DNA of 64,000 nucleotides. Source: Dielma fastidiosa (GTDB lineage Bacteria > Bacillota_I > Bacilli_A > Erysipelotrichales > Erysipelotrichaceae). Position numbers and translations under genes: made by a program. Each line of letters starts with the position of its first letter. Position 1 is the first letter of the stretch. The notes under the pieces are model-generated. The model was not told the DNA's origin. It did no database searches and saw only the letters and a program-made list of their open reading frames with translations. Location: positions 1 to 64,000 of the forward strand of contig NZ_HE578931.1 in NCBI RefSeq assembly GCF_000313565.1. Reading direction: 5' to 3'. This document shows, in pieces, positions 18,328-26,740 of the stretch.

Positions 18328-18356
18328 ATTTTACTGTATTTAATACTTTTTTACAA
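18328..18356 (-). promoter_or_regulatory. purD-purB-fhs promoter
   Basis: TTGTAA (complement of 18351-18356) and TAAAAT (complement of 18328-18333) with a 17-bp spacer. It gives a leader of ~70 nt before purD. The region 18357-18560 is otherwise AT-rich with no gene. Confidence 0.6.
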
Positions 18357-18581
18357 TGCTTATTATCAGCGTTATGTAAATAATTTTTGGCAAATTTGCA
18401 ATTTAAAATCGATTTTTTAGTTTGAAACAGCTTTTTTTATCCAAATATCCTGAATAAAAAATGATCTTTGATCAAAAATCAGCATTTTTCAGTTTTCACA
18501 TTTAAGTCTTTTCATCATCTTTGTGTGCGGATCTGTGCAAGAATTGGTTTATTGGGTTAAAATAGTAATCAGGAGGTACTG

Positions 18582-18854
18582 ATGATGAATCCAAATATCT
18601 ATGAGTTTGACGCAGTGATCCGCAAGGTTGACGGTATTGACGGCGCTTATATAGAGTTCCCATATGATGTAAAGGAAGAGTTCGGTAAAGGCCGTGTTAA
18701 GGTAAAAGCAGCCTTTGATGGTGAACTGTATCTTGGCAGTCTTGTCCGCATGAAAACACCAGGACACATTATTGGCTTAAGAAAAGATATTCGGGCTAAA
18801 ATCAATAAACAAGCTGGTGATGTTGTGCATGTAGTGATTCAAGAACGTGAATAA
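18582..18854 (+). CDS. DUF1905 domain protein
   Basis: A 90-residue protein whose whole length matches the DUF1905 pattern: F.A.I.KVDG.DGAYIEFPYDVKEEFGKGRVKVKAAFDG, then G.H.IGLRKDIRAKINKQAGD. The fold is thought to be a small beta-barrel; the function is unknown. aggagg lies 5 nt before the first ATG and 8 nt before a second in-frame ATG, so the true start may be three bases later. It is monocistronic, closed by a terminator and convergent with a GNAT gene. Confidence 0.85.
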   Translation: MMNPNIYEFDAVIRKVDGIDGAYIEFPYDVKEEFGKGRVKVKAAFDGELYLGSLVRMKTPGHIIGLRKDIRAKINKQAGDVVHVVIQERE

Positions 18855-18890
18855 GGATCGGTATCAAACTATACCGACCCTTTTTCTTTT
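18855..18890 (+). terminator. Terminator of the DUF1905 gene
   Basis: The arms ggatcggtat and ataccgaccc pair with one mismatch around a 6-nt loop and are followed by tttttcttttt. The stop codon of the convergent GNAT gene lies in the loop, so the two genes share this 3' region. Confidence 0.8.
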
Positions 18891-19414
18891 TGCCAAATCT
18901 TTGGTATGACCGTACCGCAGCTGTATAGCATAAAAAATAATATGAATTGACGTTTATTAAACTCACCGCTTTGTATTAAAATTTCCTGTATCTGTCCTGA
19001 TAGCTTCATCATATAACCGGTTTCCGCATAGCCATTGCGTAAGTAGAATTGTTTGCGTTTTTCTCTTTGCACACGATTAACCGCTAATTCATCACAAGGT
19101 TCAATAGAGACAAGGACTTTATTGGCTGCTGCCCGCTCTTGTATTTCTTTCAGTATCTGGCTGCCGTATCCTTTTGACCGCAGCTTTTCATCAACTGCCA
19201 AAAACATGATAAATGTTTGTTTTCGCAGGGATGCCATGTAGGCTATACCGCATAGTACATCTTCATCATAGTAAGCAAGAAATTCAGTATGCCACAGGCA
19301 AGACATGATCAGCATCAATGGAAACGGCATCCGTTCTGTCTTTGGAAAAGCAGCTTCATAGAGCTGTTTAATTTCATTTTTATGTTTGCTTTTGAAGACT
19401 TTTTCGACATTCAT
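18869..19414 (-). CDS. GNAT-family N-acetyltransferase
   Basis: 181 residues from the ATG at 19414 (RBS aaagg ~10 nt upstream); the in-frame GTG at 19432 is less likely. The GNAT core is visible: LAYYDEDVLCGIAYMASL, then FIMFLAVDEKLRSKGYGSQIL with the R..G.G acetyl-CoA loop, then VSIEP and FYLRNGYAETGYMMKLSG. A C-terminal extension of ~40 residues (HFILFFMLYSCG-like, hydrophobic) is shared by a subgroup of Bacillota GNATs of unknown substrate. It stands after the dap-cluster membrane gene but is separated from it by ~70 bp. The substrate cannot be inferred. Confidence 0.8.
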   Translation of the reverse strand: MNVEKVFKSKHKNEIKQLYEAAFPKTERMPFPLMLIMSCLWHTEFLAYYDEDVLCGIAYMASLRKQTFIMFLAVDEKLRSKGYGSQILKEIQERAAANKVLVSIEPCDELAVNRVQREKRKQFYLRNGYAETGYMMKLSGQIQEILIQSGEFNKRQFILFFMLYSCGTVIPKIWQKEKGSV

Positions 19415-19482
19415 AAGGATTTTACCTTTCACCGGTTATTCACATGGATACTAAGTCGATTATAACACAGGATCAGTATCAA

Positions 19483-20040
19483 TTAGTAAATTTCGTTATG
19501 CTCTTTAATTTGTTTATACAGGTTGCACGTTAATACGACACAGGAGAGTGAGAAAAAGACCTCAAGGGCGGTGCTGACAATGCCGACTAAAAGGAAAAAC
19601 AAGCATGACATTGCCGTAATAAAGTGCAGACTATAAAGATAGATTCTATAATCGCTTCGATGCTGCCGATATGCCCTTCCTACAATGCGATATAGGATTA
19701 AAAGCAGTAAGAGTGACGCCAGAAAAGCGAAAACGATATGCAGTTTTGATTGAAATGGAAATTGTTCAGGCAGATAAGGGGTTGTGACAGCCATAAACAG
19801 CAGCAATATAGCAATTTTCAACAAGATGCTTTCCAGTCTGGCCTCTTGAAAACGCATCAGAATACGATTGATTAATACATAGAAGTAAATGCCTACCAAT
19901 ACTCCCCATAGTAAAAATGCCAGCTGATTGCTTGGCAGATTTCCATGGACAGAAAAATTTGAATCAAATAAATGACTGCCTTTGATGAAAAGCAGTGTAT
20001 AAGCTGGAATTAATACATAAGTCATAAGATTAAGCAGCAT
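19483..20040 (-). CDS. Unknown integral membrane protein
   Basis: 185 residues, not recognised. Five or six hydrophobic segments are visible (around residues 5-20, 40-60, 70-90, 100-120 and 140-170), separated by short basic loops such as YRIVGRAYRQHRSDYR. No catalytic motif is apparent. The RBS is good (ggaggg, 4-5 nt before ATG). It lies 53 bp downstream of dapH in the same direction and may be the last gene of the dap transcript, but nothing in the sequence ties it to lysine synthesis. Confidence 0.7.
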   Translation of the reverse strand: MLLNLMTYVLIPAYTLLFIKGSHLFDSNFSVHGNLPSNQLAFLLWGVLVGIYFYVLINRILMRFQEARLESILLKIAILLLFMAVTTPYLPEQFPFQSKLHIVFAFLASLLLLLILYRIVGRAYRQHRSDYRIYLYSLHFITAMSCLFFLLVGIVSTALEVFFSLSCVVLTCNLYKQIKEHNEIY

Positions 20041-20093
20041 AAAATCCCTCCGTTATTAGGGTTGCCAGCTATGCTGCTTTTATCAAATCTAAA

Positions 20094-20780
20094 CTATCTC
20101 AGCGCGTCGATGATTTTGGTTTTATCGGCCTCTACTTCACATTTCATTTTAATCACTCTGGCCGGATTGCCGACTACAACACAGTTTGCTTCTACATCTT
20201 TTGTGACAATAGCACCGGCGCCCACAACAGCGCCCTTTTTGATGCGGATGCCTTCCAGAATTACCGCGTTGGCACCAATCAGTACATCATCTTCAATAAT
20301 TACTGGGGCAGCATTAGGCGGTTCAATCACCCCGGCCAGTACCGCGCCGGCACCAATATGACAGCGTTTGCCAATCTGTACACAGCCGCCGATGATTGCC
20401 CCCATATCAATCATCGTTGCTTCTCCGACAGTTGCACCGATATTAAGAATCGCGCCCATCATGATGACAGCCTTTGACCCTATTGTCACATGTTCACGCA
20501 CAATGGCTCCCGGTTCAATTCTCGCATCCAAATGTTTGATATCCAATAATCCAACAGCACTATTGCGGGCTGACGGTTCAATAACCAGCTCTTCAATTTC
20601 TGACTGATAGGCGTCTAAAACTGGTTTAATATCTTCATAATCACCAAATAGAATCTGATCCTGACTGCCAAACACATGACAATGCTTAAAGGGCAGCTGT
20701 GTCCGACATTTAAGATAGACCTTTACTGGTGTAGTTTTCTTACCTTTACTAATCGTATCGATGATTTCCGCTCGTTCCAT
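20094..20780 (-). CDS. dapH: 2,3,4,5-tetrahydropyridine-2,6-dicarboxylate N-acetyltransferase
   Basis: 228 residues, normal for DapH. It acetylates tetrahydrodipicolinate in the acetylase branch of lysine/meso-DAP synthesis. An N-terminal alpha-helical part is followed by a left-handed beta-helix of hexapeptide repeats (IGSKAVIMMGAILNIGA, IGKRCHIGAGAVLAG, IEDDVLIGANAVILEG). The conserved IEPPNAAPVII is visible. GGAGG lies 6 nt before the start, and the gene overlaps the end of dapB by 32 bp. Its presence, rather than a succinylase or dehydrogenase, indicates the acetylated-intermediate route; a PatA-like aminotransferase gene lies 4 kb away. Confidence 0.95.
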   Translation of the reverse strand: MERAEIIDTISKGKKTTPVKVYLKCRTQLPFKHCHVFGSQDQILFGDYEDIKPVLDAYQSEIEELVIEPSARNSAVGLLDIKHLDARIEPGAIVREHVTIGSKAVIMMGAILNIGATVGEATMIDMGAIIGGCVQIGKRCHIGAGAVLAGVIEPPNAAPVIIEDDVLIGANAVILEGIRIKKGAVVGAGAIVTKDVEANCVVVGNPARVIKMKCEVEADKTKIIDALR

Positions 20781-21498
20781 TAACTTCCTCCCACATGCTT
20801 AATACATCCTCCATTGTATAATATCCTTTTTCTTTATCCGATAAAAAAGCCGCCGCCTTGATGGCGCCATGAATAAAGATCTGTTTAGTTACAGCTTTAT
20901 GAGTAATTTCCAGACTTTCATCCTCACCTAGATACAAGATGGTATGTTCACCAGCTAGGTTACCGCCGCGGATCGCATGGATTCCAATCTCTTTACCGCG
21001 CTGACCGCATTCACCGCGCCGTCCGTATAGTTCATTATATTGGTGCATGTGATTCATTATCTGCGCCAGCTGTTTTGCTGTACCGCTAGGCGCGTCAACC
21101 TTTTGGTTATGATGCTTTTCAATAATTTCTATATCAAAATCCTCATTCAGAATCGGTGTTATCTGCTTCAGGGCCTGTTTCAAGACTGCAATCCCCAATG
21201 AGAAATTCGCTTCCTGGATAATGGGTATCTGCATAGCCGCGGCATGAATGGATAATTGCTGCTTCTGCGTATAATTGGTTGTACCTAATACGAGTTTGAC
21301 ATGGTGGTTTAATGCATATTCAAGTAATGCCTGCAGATTATCCGGATGTGAAAAATCGAAGATCAGTTCCGGCGGCTCACTAAGCGTTTGCAGCTCATAA
21401 CCACGATGAACCGCGGCGATACTTTCATTATTTTGTTTTTCCAATGTCTGCTTCAGCAGACTACCCATCTTGCCAGTACCCACAATTCCTAACCGCAT
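20749..21498 (-). CDS. dapB: 4-hydroxy-tetrahydrodipicolinate reductase
   Basis: 249 residues from the ATG at 21498, which gives the usual MRLGIVGTGKMG nucleotide-binding start and has gaggtg 7 nt upstream; a longer frame to 21543 is possible but lacks support. It reduces HTPA to tetrahydrodipicolinate with NAD(P)H. The catalytic motif EKHHNQKVDAPSGTA (HH and K) is present, as is GTTNYT in the cofactor loop. It lies between dapF and dapH with overlaps, so it is part of a tight operon. dapA is not in the window. Confidence 0.95.
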   Translation of the reverse strand: MRLGIVGTGKMGSLLKQTLEKQNNESIAAVHRGYELQTLSEPPELIFDFSHPDNLQALLEYALNHHVKLVLGTTNYTQKQQLSIHAAAMQIPIIQEANFSLGIAVLKQALKQITPILNEDFDIEIIEKHHNQKVDAPSGTAKQLAQIMNHMHQYNELYGRRGECGQRGKEIGIHAIRGGNLAGEHTILYLGEDESLEITHKAVTKQIFIHGAIKAAAFLSDKEKGYYTMEDVLSMWEEVNGTSGNHRYD

Positions 21499-21542
21499 AT
21501 GCCTACACCTCATCTCTATACAGTTTATGTCAGAGATCAGCA

Positions 21543-22349
21543 TTAATATTCCTGCCAGTATCCTTGTGCAATTTTTACTGCCGGCCCCTTAAGCCGAATT
21601 GTATCACCCACATCAACAATCAGTTTCCCATAGGGTAAAAGGACAGCAACCGGACTTACGCATTTACCATCTCTTACCGCTATATAAGCTGAAGCACAGG
21701 CCCCAGTTCCGCAGGCCGCGGTAATGCCGACTCCCCGCTCATAAGTAATTAGTTCAATCGTATGCTCGTCCATCACCCTCACAAAATCAACATTTGTCCG
21801 ATCTTTAAAAATCGGATGACTGCAAAGCTGGGCACCTAAACTGTCCATTGATGCAATACCTATGTCATCCATATATAAAACGGTGTGGACAGCACCGATG
21901 AATACTGAACTGAGAGACAGCAGCCGATCTGATACAAAAAGCTTCTGATGCATAAAAGTAGACTCCGTTGTATCGATAGCCATCGATGAAGCTTTACAGT
22001 CTGGTTTTCCCAGATCAATCGTGCATGAAAAGGGATCATGGCTAATATCCATAACCTTCATTTTACCTGCCTTTGTTTCGATACTGCTGATTTCACTTTC
22101 TGCCATTCCCTGATCAATACAATATTTAACAAAACAGCGCAGACCATTACCGCACATTGCCGCTTCGCTGCCATCACTATTAAATATACGCATCGTACAT
22201 GGCTTGCGGGTTACTGCCAGCAAACCATCCGCCCCAATGCCTGTTGTTCGATGACATAGCTTTCGGGCAAGCCTTGATAAGTCCTGATGCCATTCCTCGA
22301 TAATAATAAAATCATTGCCGCAGCCATGATATTTAGAAAATGCCAGCAT
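21543..22349 (-). CDS. dapF: Diaminopimelate epimerase
   Basis: 268 residues. It interconverts LL- and meso-diaminopimelate using two cysteines, seen in MCGNGLRCF (~residue 82) and ACGTGACAS (~residue 218). The N-terminal KYHGCGNDF is also typical. It is the first gene of dapF-dapB-dapH, with an RBS (ctggaggg) and a promoter at 22367-22395. Meso-DAP serves lysine and, depending on the organism, the cell wall. Confidence 0.95.
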   Translation of the reverse strand: MLAFSKYHGCGNDFIIIEEWHQDLSRLARKLCHRTTGIGADGLLAVTRKPCTMRIFNSDGSEAAMCGNGLRCFVKYCIDQGMAESEISSIETKAGKMKVMDISHDPFSCTIDLGKPDCKASSMAIDTTESTFMHQKLFVSDRLLSLSSVFIGAVHTVLYMDDIGIASMDSLGAQLCSHPIFKDRTNVDFVRVMDEHTIELITYERGVGITAACGTGACASAYIAVRDGKCVSPVAVLLPYGKLIVDVGDTIRLKGPAVKIAQGYWQEY

Positions 22350-22366
22350 TTCATCCCTCCAGAATC

Positions 22367-22395
22367 AGTATATGTCAGCAGGAATAGAATGTTAA
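22367..22395 (-). promoter_or_regulatory. dapF-dapB-dapH promoter
   Basis: TTAACA (complement of 22390-22395) and TATACT (complement of 22367-22372) with a 17-bp spacer, directly after the merR terminator. The -35 overlaps the terminator's T-run. Confidence 0.6.
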
Positions 22396-22420
22396 AAAAG
22401 AAACAGTGCGGTCTGTTTCT
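22392..22420 (-). terminator. Terminator of the MerR-family gene
   Basis: agaaacag/ctgtttct stem with a 6-nt loop, followed on the minus strand by tttttt. It lies just after the MerR stop codon. Confidence 0.8.
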
Positions 22421-22427
22421 TTATCTG

Positions 22428-23168
22428 CTAATCAATGATTTCCAGCCATGCCTCATAATAATCCGTGCGATCCTGATCAAAAGCGGTACCCATATATTTA
22501 CCAATAATCATACCTGTTTTCAAATTACGCGCCGTGGCTGCTTCATAAAAAACAGAGGCAGTGTTGATTGAGGCATCATCAGAATTTAATTTTAATAATC
22601 CTTTCAGATAACGCTTCAGCGCTTTATCACCAGCTCTAAATAATTCATCCTGTTCATTATCCGTAAACATGCCATACAAACAAGCTCCCTGCGGCAGTAA
22701 TAGAATAGCTGAACGGGATGGATCATAAATAAACAGCTCCATATCCTCCCTGCTTTCAAATGAGAATGAACGAATGGACGGTATTTTTGCTTCAACAAGC
22801 ATAAAATCTTTCATCGCTTCTAATTGTTTCACATTTTCAAGCAAGGCTTTTTTATGCTGAATTGCACTCAGCGTTTCCTCTATCTCTTTAATTTGATTCA
22901 ATAGCTTTGCTTCACTGTCAGCTAATAGCTTCAGCTGCTGATCCGCATTCATTTTAGGCAGTTCACGGATTGACTTTACGGGTATTGATAAACTGCGGTT
23001 TAATATTACATCACAAATATCCAGCATTGTTTTCCATGTAGGCATACGATAATTATTATCCGTACTGCGTTCAAAGCGGATTAAGCCTTCATTATCCCAA
23101 TAGCGCAGCGCAGAAGGGGCGACATGAAATAAGTCAGCTAATTTTTTTAGTGTTTGTTGTTCATTCAT
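22428..23168 (-). CDS. MerR-family regulator with C-terminal sensory domain
   Basis: 246 residues from the ATG at 23168 (GGAG 6 nt upstream). Residues ~1-70 are a MerR winged helix: LKKLADLFHVAPSALRYWDNEGLIRFER with the RYWDNEGL signature. Residues ~75-120 form a dimerising coiled coil, and a ~130-residue C-terminal domain probably binds an effector. It is divergent from a MATE transporter, with a MerR-type operator between them, so it probably activates that pump in response to a drug or metabolite, as BmrR-like proteins do. The ligand is unknown. Confidence 0.85.
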   Translation of the reverse strand: MNEQQTLKKLADLFHVAPSALRYWDNEGLIRFERSTDNNYRMPTWKTMLDICDVILNRSLSIPVKSIRELPKMNADQQLKLLADSEAKLLNQIKEIEETLSAIQHKKALLENVKQLEAMKDFMLVEAKIPSIRSFSFESREDMELFIYDPSRSAILLLPQGACLYGMFTDNEQDELFRAGDKALKRYLKGLLKLNSDDASINTASVFYEAATARNLKTGMIIGKYMGTAFDQDRTDYYEAWLEIID

Positions 23169-23189
23169 AGGATCTCCAATCAAATCTTC

Positions 23190-23220
23190 TTGACATTAAA
23201 GTTACTTTAAGCTTTATGCT
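23190..23220 (+). promoter_or_regulatory. MerR-type operator/promoter of the MATE gene
   Basis: TTGACA (23190-23195) and TATGCT (23215-23220) are separated by 19 bp, the over-long spacing used by MerR activators. The spacer holds a 15-bp dyad, TTAAAGT-T-ACTTTAA (23196-23210). This is a textbook MerR-controlled promoter. Confidence 0.85.
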
Positions 23221-23251
23221 CTTATTGTACGCTATTTGGGAGGAGTTTACT

Positions 23252-24544
23252 ATGCAAAAAAGATTTTTTAGTTATGTACTGCCAGCCATGCTTGCCTTTG
23301 CATTTACTGGCTTATATACAATTGTCGATGGTTTCTTTGTCGGCCAAAATATTGGTGATGTTGGTTTGGCAGGCATAAACATTGCCTTTCCTATTGTCGC
23401 ATTGATTCAGGCTGTGGGCTGCGGTATCGGCATGGGCGGAGCCATTCAGATTTCCGTGAATAAAGGACGTGGTTCAAAAGATTTAGAAGATAAGACCTTC
23501 GGCAATACCTTAACTCTGCTTTTATTAGCGGCAGTGATTATGAGTCTGTTCGTTTATGTGCTGAATTATCATATTCTTGTGCTGTTAGGTGCTGAAGGGA
23601 AAGTATTGATCACTGCCTCAAAATATCTGAGCGTTATTGCTTTAGGTTCCATCTTTCAGCTATTTGCCTGCGGCTTCACACCGCTGCTGCGTAATTATGA
23701 CCAATCAATTCTTGCGATGGCGGCCATGATTTGCGGCTTTGTTACGAATATCATTCTTGACTGGTTATTTGTCAGTGTTCTTAAATGGGGTGTCGGCGGT
23801 GCGGCATGGGCAACAATCATCGGACAGATTATGACGGTGATTCCTTGTCTTGGCTTTTTATTTAAGCGCTGCCGCAGCATATCAATCGCTGGCTTTAAGC
23901 TAAGCAAAAATGTTGTAAAGAATATAATCCGCATTGGTTTATCACCGTTTGGTCTTACGATGTCGCCCTATTTAGTGATGATTCTGATTAATAAATGGGC
24001 TGTTCTTTACGGCGGTGAAACTGCAGTCGCGGCTTATGCGGTTATTTCATATGTGACATCAATTATTTTCCTTTTACTGCAAGGTGTCAGTGACGGCAGT
24101 CAGCCGCTGATCAGCCTGTGTCTTGGCAGCGGTAATATTGAGGAAGCGCTTCAGATAAGAAAGCTCGCTTATGTGTTTTCATTAATTATCGCCTTGCTGA
24201 CTGGGGCCGGTATCTTATTGCTGAGTCATTTCATTCCTGTATTATTTGGAGCCTCTGAAGCAGTCGCAGCAATGACTGAAAACAGCCTGCCGATCTTTGT
24301 TTCCGGATTTTTGTTTGTTGCTTTCTGCCGGGTAACGACGTCTTATTTCTATGCCACCCAGAAAAACACTTCCGCATATATCATGGTTTATGGTGAACCA
24401 ATTCTGCTGGCAATCTTGCTGACTGCTGTTCTGCCTAATCTTTTGAAGCTGCAGGGTGTATGGCTTTCAGCGGTAACGGCGCAATTTATACTTGCCATTA
24501 TCGGTTTAATACTGATTATGCGTGAGAAGAAGCTACAGCTATAA
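23252..24544 (+). CDS. MATE-family multidrug/toxin efflux transporter
   Basis: 430 residues from the ATG at 23252, chosen because ggagg lies 8 nt upstream; an ATG at 23216 would fall in the promoter. Twelve hydrophobic segments are expected. The N-terminus has the MATE pattern (LPAMLAFAFTGLYTIVDGFF, then GLAGINIAFPIV). The second half repeats the fold (IRIGLSPFGLTMSPYLVMIL). It is controlled by the divergent MerR-type gene. Its 3' end overlaps the convergent aminotransferase gene by 6 bp. Substrates are not predictable. Confidence 0.9.
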   Translation: MQKRFFSYVLPAMLAFAFTGLYTIVDGFFVGQNIGDVGLAGINIAFPIVALIQAVGCGIGMGGAIQISVNKGRGSKDLEDKTFGNTLTLLLLAAVIMSLFVYVLNYHILVLLGAEGKVLITASKYLSVIALGSIFQLFACGFTPLLRNYDQSILAMAAMICGFVTNIILDWLFVSVLKWGVGGAAWATIIGQIMTVIPCLGFLFKRCRSISIAGFKLSKNVVKNIIRIGLSPFGLTMSPYLVMILINKWAVLYGGETAVAAYAVISYVTSIIFLLLQGVSDGSQPLISLCLGSGNIEEALQIRKLAYVFSLIIALLTGAGILLLSHFIPVLFGASEAVAAMTENSLPIFVSGFLFVAFCRVTTSYFYATQKNTSAYIMVYGEPILLAILLTAVLPNLLKLQGVWLSAVTAQFILAIIGLILIMREKKLQL

Positions 24545-25696
24545 TTGTCTGTCATTTTTTCTCAATTCATAAATGAAGGCTTCAATGCGGTTCAACCCTT
24601 CAATCAGCTGCCGGGTGCTGCCGCATGTAGAAATGCGGATATATCCTTCCGCATGAAAATAACTGCCCGGCACACAGGCTACCCGTGCTTCATGAAGCAT
24701 CTGCTTACAGAATGAAACAGAGTCCATGCCGAATTCTTCTATATTGGGAAAGACATAAAAAGCGCCTGCCGGCTGGTTTATAGGAAGCCCCATCTCCCTC
24801 AGCCGCCCAACAGCTAGATCACGATGCTTTTTGTATACTGTCAGCATCTCTGTCGGGTCAATCTCCAATGCTTTTATGCCGGCTTTCTGAACAAAGGTAT
24901 TAACACAGGAAAAACGATACTGGTGGATTTTCATAATTTCAGCCAGTATTTTTTTATCTGCCAGCAAGTATCCTAAGCGCCAGCCGGTCATTGCGTAGGG
25001 CTTGGAGAAACTTTTAACGGCCAAAAGCTGGGAGCGAAGATCCTGAAACTGCATAAAACTGTTATAGCTGTCATCATAAACAAGTCGATCATACACATCA
25101 TCGCATAAGACAAAGATCTGTTTATCCTTCACAAAGTCATGAATCAGCGTTAAGGATGCTTGATCATAGATGCAGCCACTGGGATTATTTGGTGAATTTA
25201 AAAGGATTGCTTTTGTTTTATCACTGAACACACGCTCTAATTCTTCACGGGATATCTGAAATTCATGGTCTTGAGTATTTAAAGGGATAAAGCGTCCGCC
25301 TTCCAGCTTAATTATCGCTTCATACTGCGGATAAGCCGGGGTCGGAACAATAATTTCATCACCCGGATCAATCAATGCCGCCAAAGCGGTAGAAAGCGCA
25401 TCAGCGGCACCCGCGCATACCATGATTTCATCAGCATCATATAAGAGATGATGGTTTTTCCATTCATAGACCGCTATTTTTCTGCGCAGATCTAAATCAC
25501 CCATCGCCGCAGCATAATGTGTATGATTGTGATCCAATGCCTGTTTTAAAGCCTTTTTGATATCCTTAGGTGTATCAAATGCCGGTTCTCCCAAGGTTAG
25601 TGAAATACAATCCGGTACAGCGGCAGCTTCTTCATTAAATGCCCGTATGCCGCTGACTGGTATCTGATGTAATTGCTTTTTTAATTTATTTAACAT
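24539..25696 (-). CDS. Class I PLP-dependent aminotransferase, PatA/DapX-like
   Basis: 385 residues, fold-type I. The PLP lysine lies in SFSKPYAMTGWRLGY; LNSPNNPSG, the aspartate of DDVYDRL and the C-terminal arginine of YIRIS are visible. This subgroup includes PatA, the N-acetyl-LL-diaminopimelate aminotransferase that follows DapH in the acetylase pathway. With dapF/B/H only 2 kb away and DapH present, this role is likely but not proven; an aromatic or alanine aminotransferase is the alternative. RBS agaggtg. It ends convergently with the MATE gene, overlapping 6 bp. Confidence 0.85.
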   Translation of the reverse strand: MLNKLKKQLHQIPVSGIRAFNEEAAAVPDCISLTLGEPAFDTPKDIKKALKQALDHNHTHYAAAMGDLDLRRKIAVYEWKNHHLLYDADEIMVCAGAADALSTALAALIDPGDEIIVPTPAYPQYEAIIKLEGGRFIPLNTQDHEFQISREELERVFSDKTKAILLNSPNNPSGCIYDQASLTLIHDFVKDKQIFVLCDDVYDRLVYDDSYNSFMQFQDLRSQLLAVKSFSKPYAMTGWRLGYLLADKKILAEIMKIHQYRFSCVNTFVQKAGIKALEIDPTEMLTVYKKHRDLAVGRLREMGLPINQPAGAFYVFPNIEEFGMDSVSFCKQMLHEARVACVPGSYFHAEGYIRISTCGSTRQLIEGLNRIEAFIYELRKNDRQL

Positions 25697-25749
25697 TGTC
25701 GCACCTCTTAATTATTATCATTCATTTTATGCTCATCATCAGAAATTCA

Positions 25750-25778
25750 TACTGTACCATTAGAAAAACTGATATAAT
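25750..25778 (+). promoter_or_regulatory. Promoter of the paired GNAT genes
   Basis: TATAAT (25773-25778) lies 17 bp after a weak -35, TACTGT (25750-25755). gaggg precedes the first GNAT gene. Confidence 0.5.
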
Positions 25779-25798
25779 AATGAAAAAGAGGGACAATT

Positions 25799-26239
25799 AT
25801 GGAAATAACAGTACGCCAGGCAGTCATTGAAGACGCTTTAGCTATACAAAAATTAAACGCTGATTCTTTGCATTATGAATATCCTTTGGAATCTACATTG
25901 ACAAAGTTAAGAGCCGCGTTAGAAAACGAACGAATGAGAGTATATGTGGCAGTTTATAAGAATGAAGTAATTGGCTATGTACATGCTCAGGATTATGATG
26001 TACTTTACGCAGGACACTGCAAGGATGTGCTTGGTCTAGCCACAGCAAAAAAATGCCAGCGAATGGGGGTCGGCACGATGCTGATGAATGCTGTTGAAGC
26101 ATGGGCCAAAGAAACCGGTGCTGATTGCGTCCGTCTTGTTTCCGGGGCTGGAAGAACTGAAGCGCATCAATTTTACCGTGCTTGTGGTTATGATGGGGGC
26201 AAGCAGCAGATTAATTTTAAAAAACAATTGGGAGATTAA
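25799..26239 (+). CDS. GNAT-family N-acetyltransferase
   Basis: 146 residues. The GNAT pattern is clear: VRQAVIEDALAIQKLNAD at the start, VAVYKNEVIGYVHAQ in strand 4, then QRMGVGTMLMNAVEAWA with the acetyl-CoA loop, and FYRACGYDGGKQQINFKK at the end. The last segment is typical of small-molecule acetyltransferases close to the aminoglycoside 6'-N-acetyltransferase/YhbS type, but the substrate is unknown. Its stop is 1 bp before the next GNAT start, so the two are co-expressed. Confidence 0.85.
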   Translation: MEITVRQAVIEDALAIQKLNADSLHYEYPLESTLTKLRAALENERMRVYVAVYKNEVIGYVHAQDYDVLYAGHCKDVLGLATAKKCQRMGVGTMLMNAVEAWAKETGADCVRLVSGAGRTEAHQFYRACGYDGGKQQINFKKQLGD

Positions 26240-26240
26240 A

Positions 26241-26702
26241 ATGATTATTAGAAAATATCAAGCTTGGGATTGCTTAGAAATCATTGAGCTGTTTAAAGAC
26301 ACTGTTTTAAATGTTAACTGTCAGGATTATAGTCCTGAGCAGCTTCAGGCATGGATTCGCAGCAGTGAGGATGTCGATGGCTGGAATAATGCTTTCCTTG
26401 AACATAGGACATTAGTCGCTTTAGAAGATAATAAAATCGTTGGTTTTGCGGACATGACCAATGATGGATTTTTAGATCGGCTCTATGTACATAAGGATTA
26501 TCAGCATCAGCATATCGGAAAAGCGCTATGTGATGAACTTGAAGCATGGATCTGGCAGCAGGGCGGTGTTAATATCCGTACCCATGCGTCGATAACCGCA
26601 AAGCCCTTTTATGAAAAAAGAGGATATAGGGTAATTTGTGAACAATATGTGCAGCGGGAGAACTGCAAGTTAAAGAACTATATTATGGAAAAAACAAAAT
26701 AA
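26241..26702 (+). CDS. GNAT-family N-acetyltransferase, YafP-like
   Basis: 153 residues from the ATG at 26241, with the RBS (gggag) inside the end of the previous gene; an in-frame start at 26088 would overlap that gene fully and is rejected. Features are IIRKYQAWDCLEIIELF, VNCQDYSPEQLQAWI, FLDRLYVHKDYQHQHIGKALC and THASITAKPFYEKRGY, a pattern shared with YafP-type acetyltransferases. Substrate unknown. Closed by a terminator. Confidence 0.85.
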   Translation: MIIRKYQAWDCLEIIELFKDTVLNVNCQDYSPEQLQAWIRSSEDVDGWNNAFLEHRTLVALEDNKIVGFADMTNDGFLDRLYVHKDYQHQHIGKALCDELEAWIWQQGGVNIRTHASITAKPFYEKRGYRVICEQYVQRENCKLKNYIMEKTK

Positions 26703-26740
26703 ATGGATGCGGCGTGATTGGCTGCATCCATCTTTGTTTA
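26703..26740. terminator. Shared bidirectional terminator between the GNAT and BlaR1-like genes
   Basis: atggatgc (26703-26710) pairs with gcatccat (26724-26731). ctttgttta follows on the plus strand and tttattttg on the minus strand. Confidence 0.7.

Noticed and set aside
18271-18356. Purine riboswitch upstream of purD
   Set aside because: I looked for the TATAA / TCTACC / CTA(C/T) core and the paired GG/CC loops, and they are not there.
26088-26240. Upstream extension of the second GNAT gene
   Set aside because: It would overlap the first GNAT gene almost entirely, and the ATG at 26241 has a proper RBS and gives a normal GNAT N-terminus.
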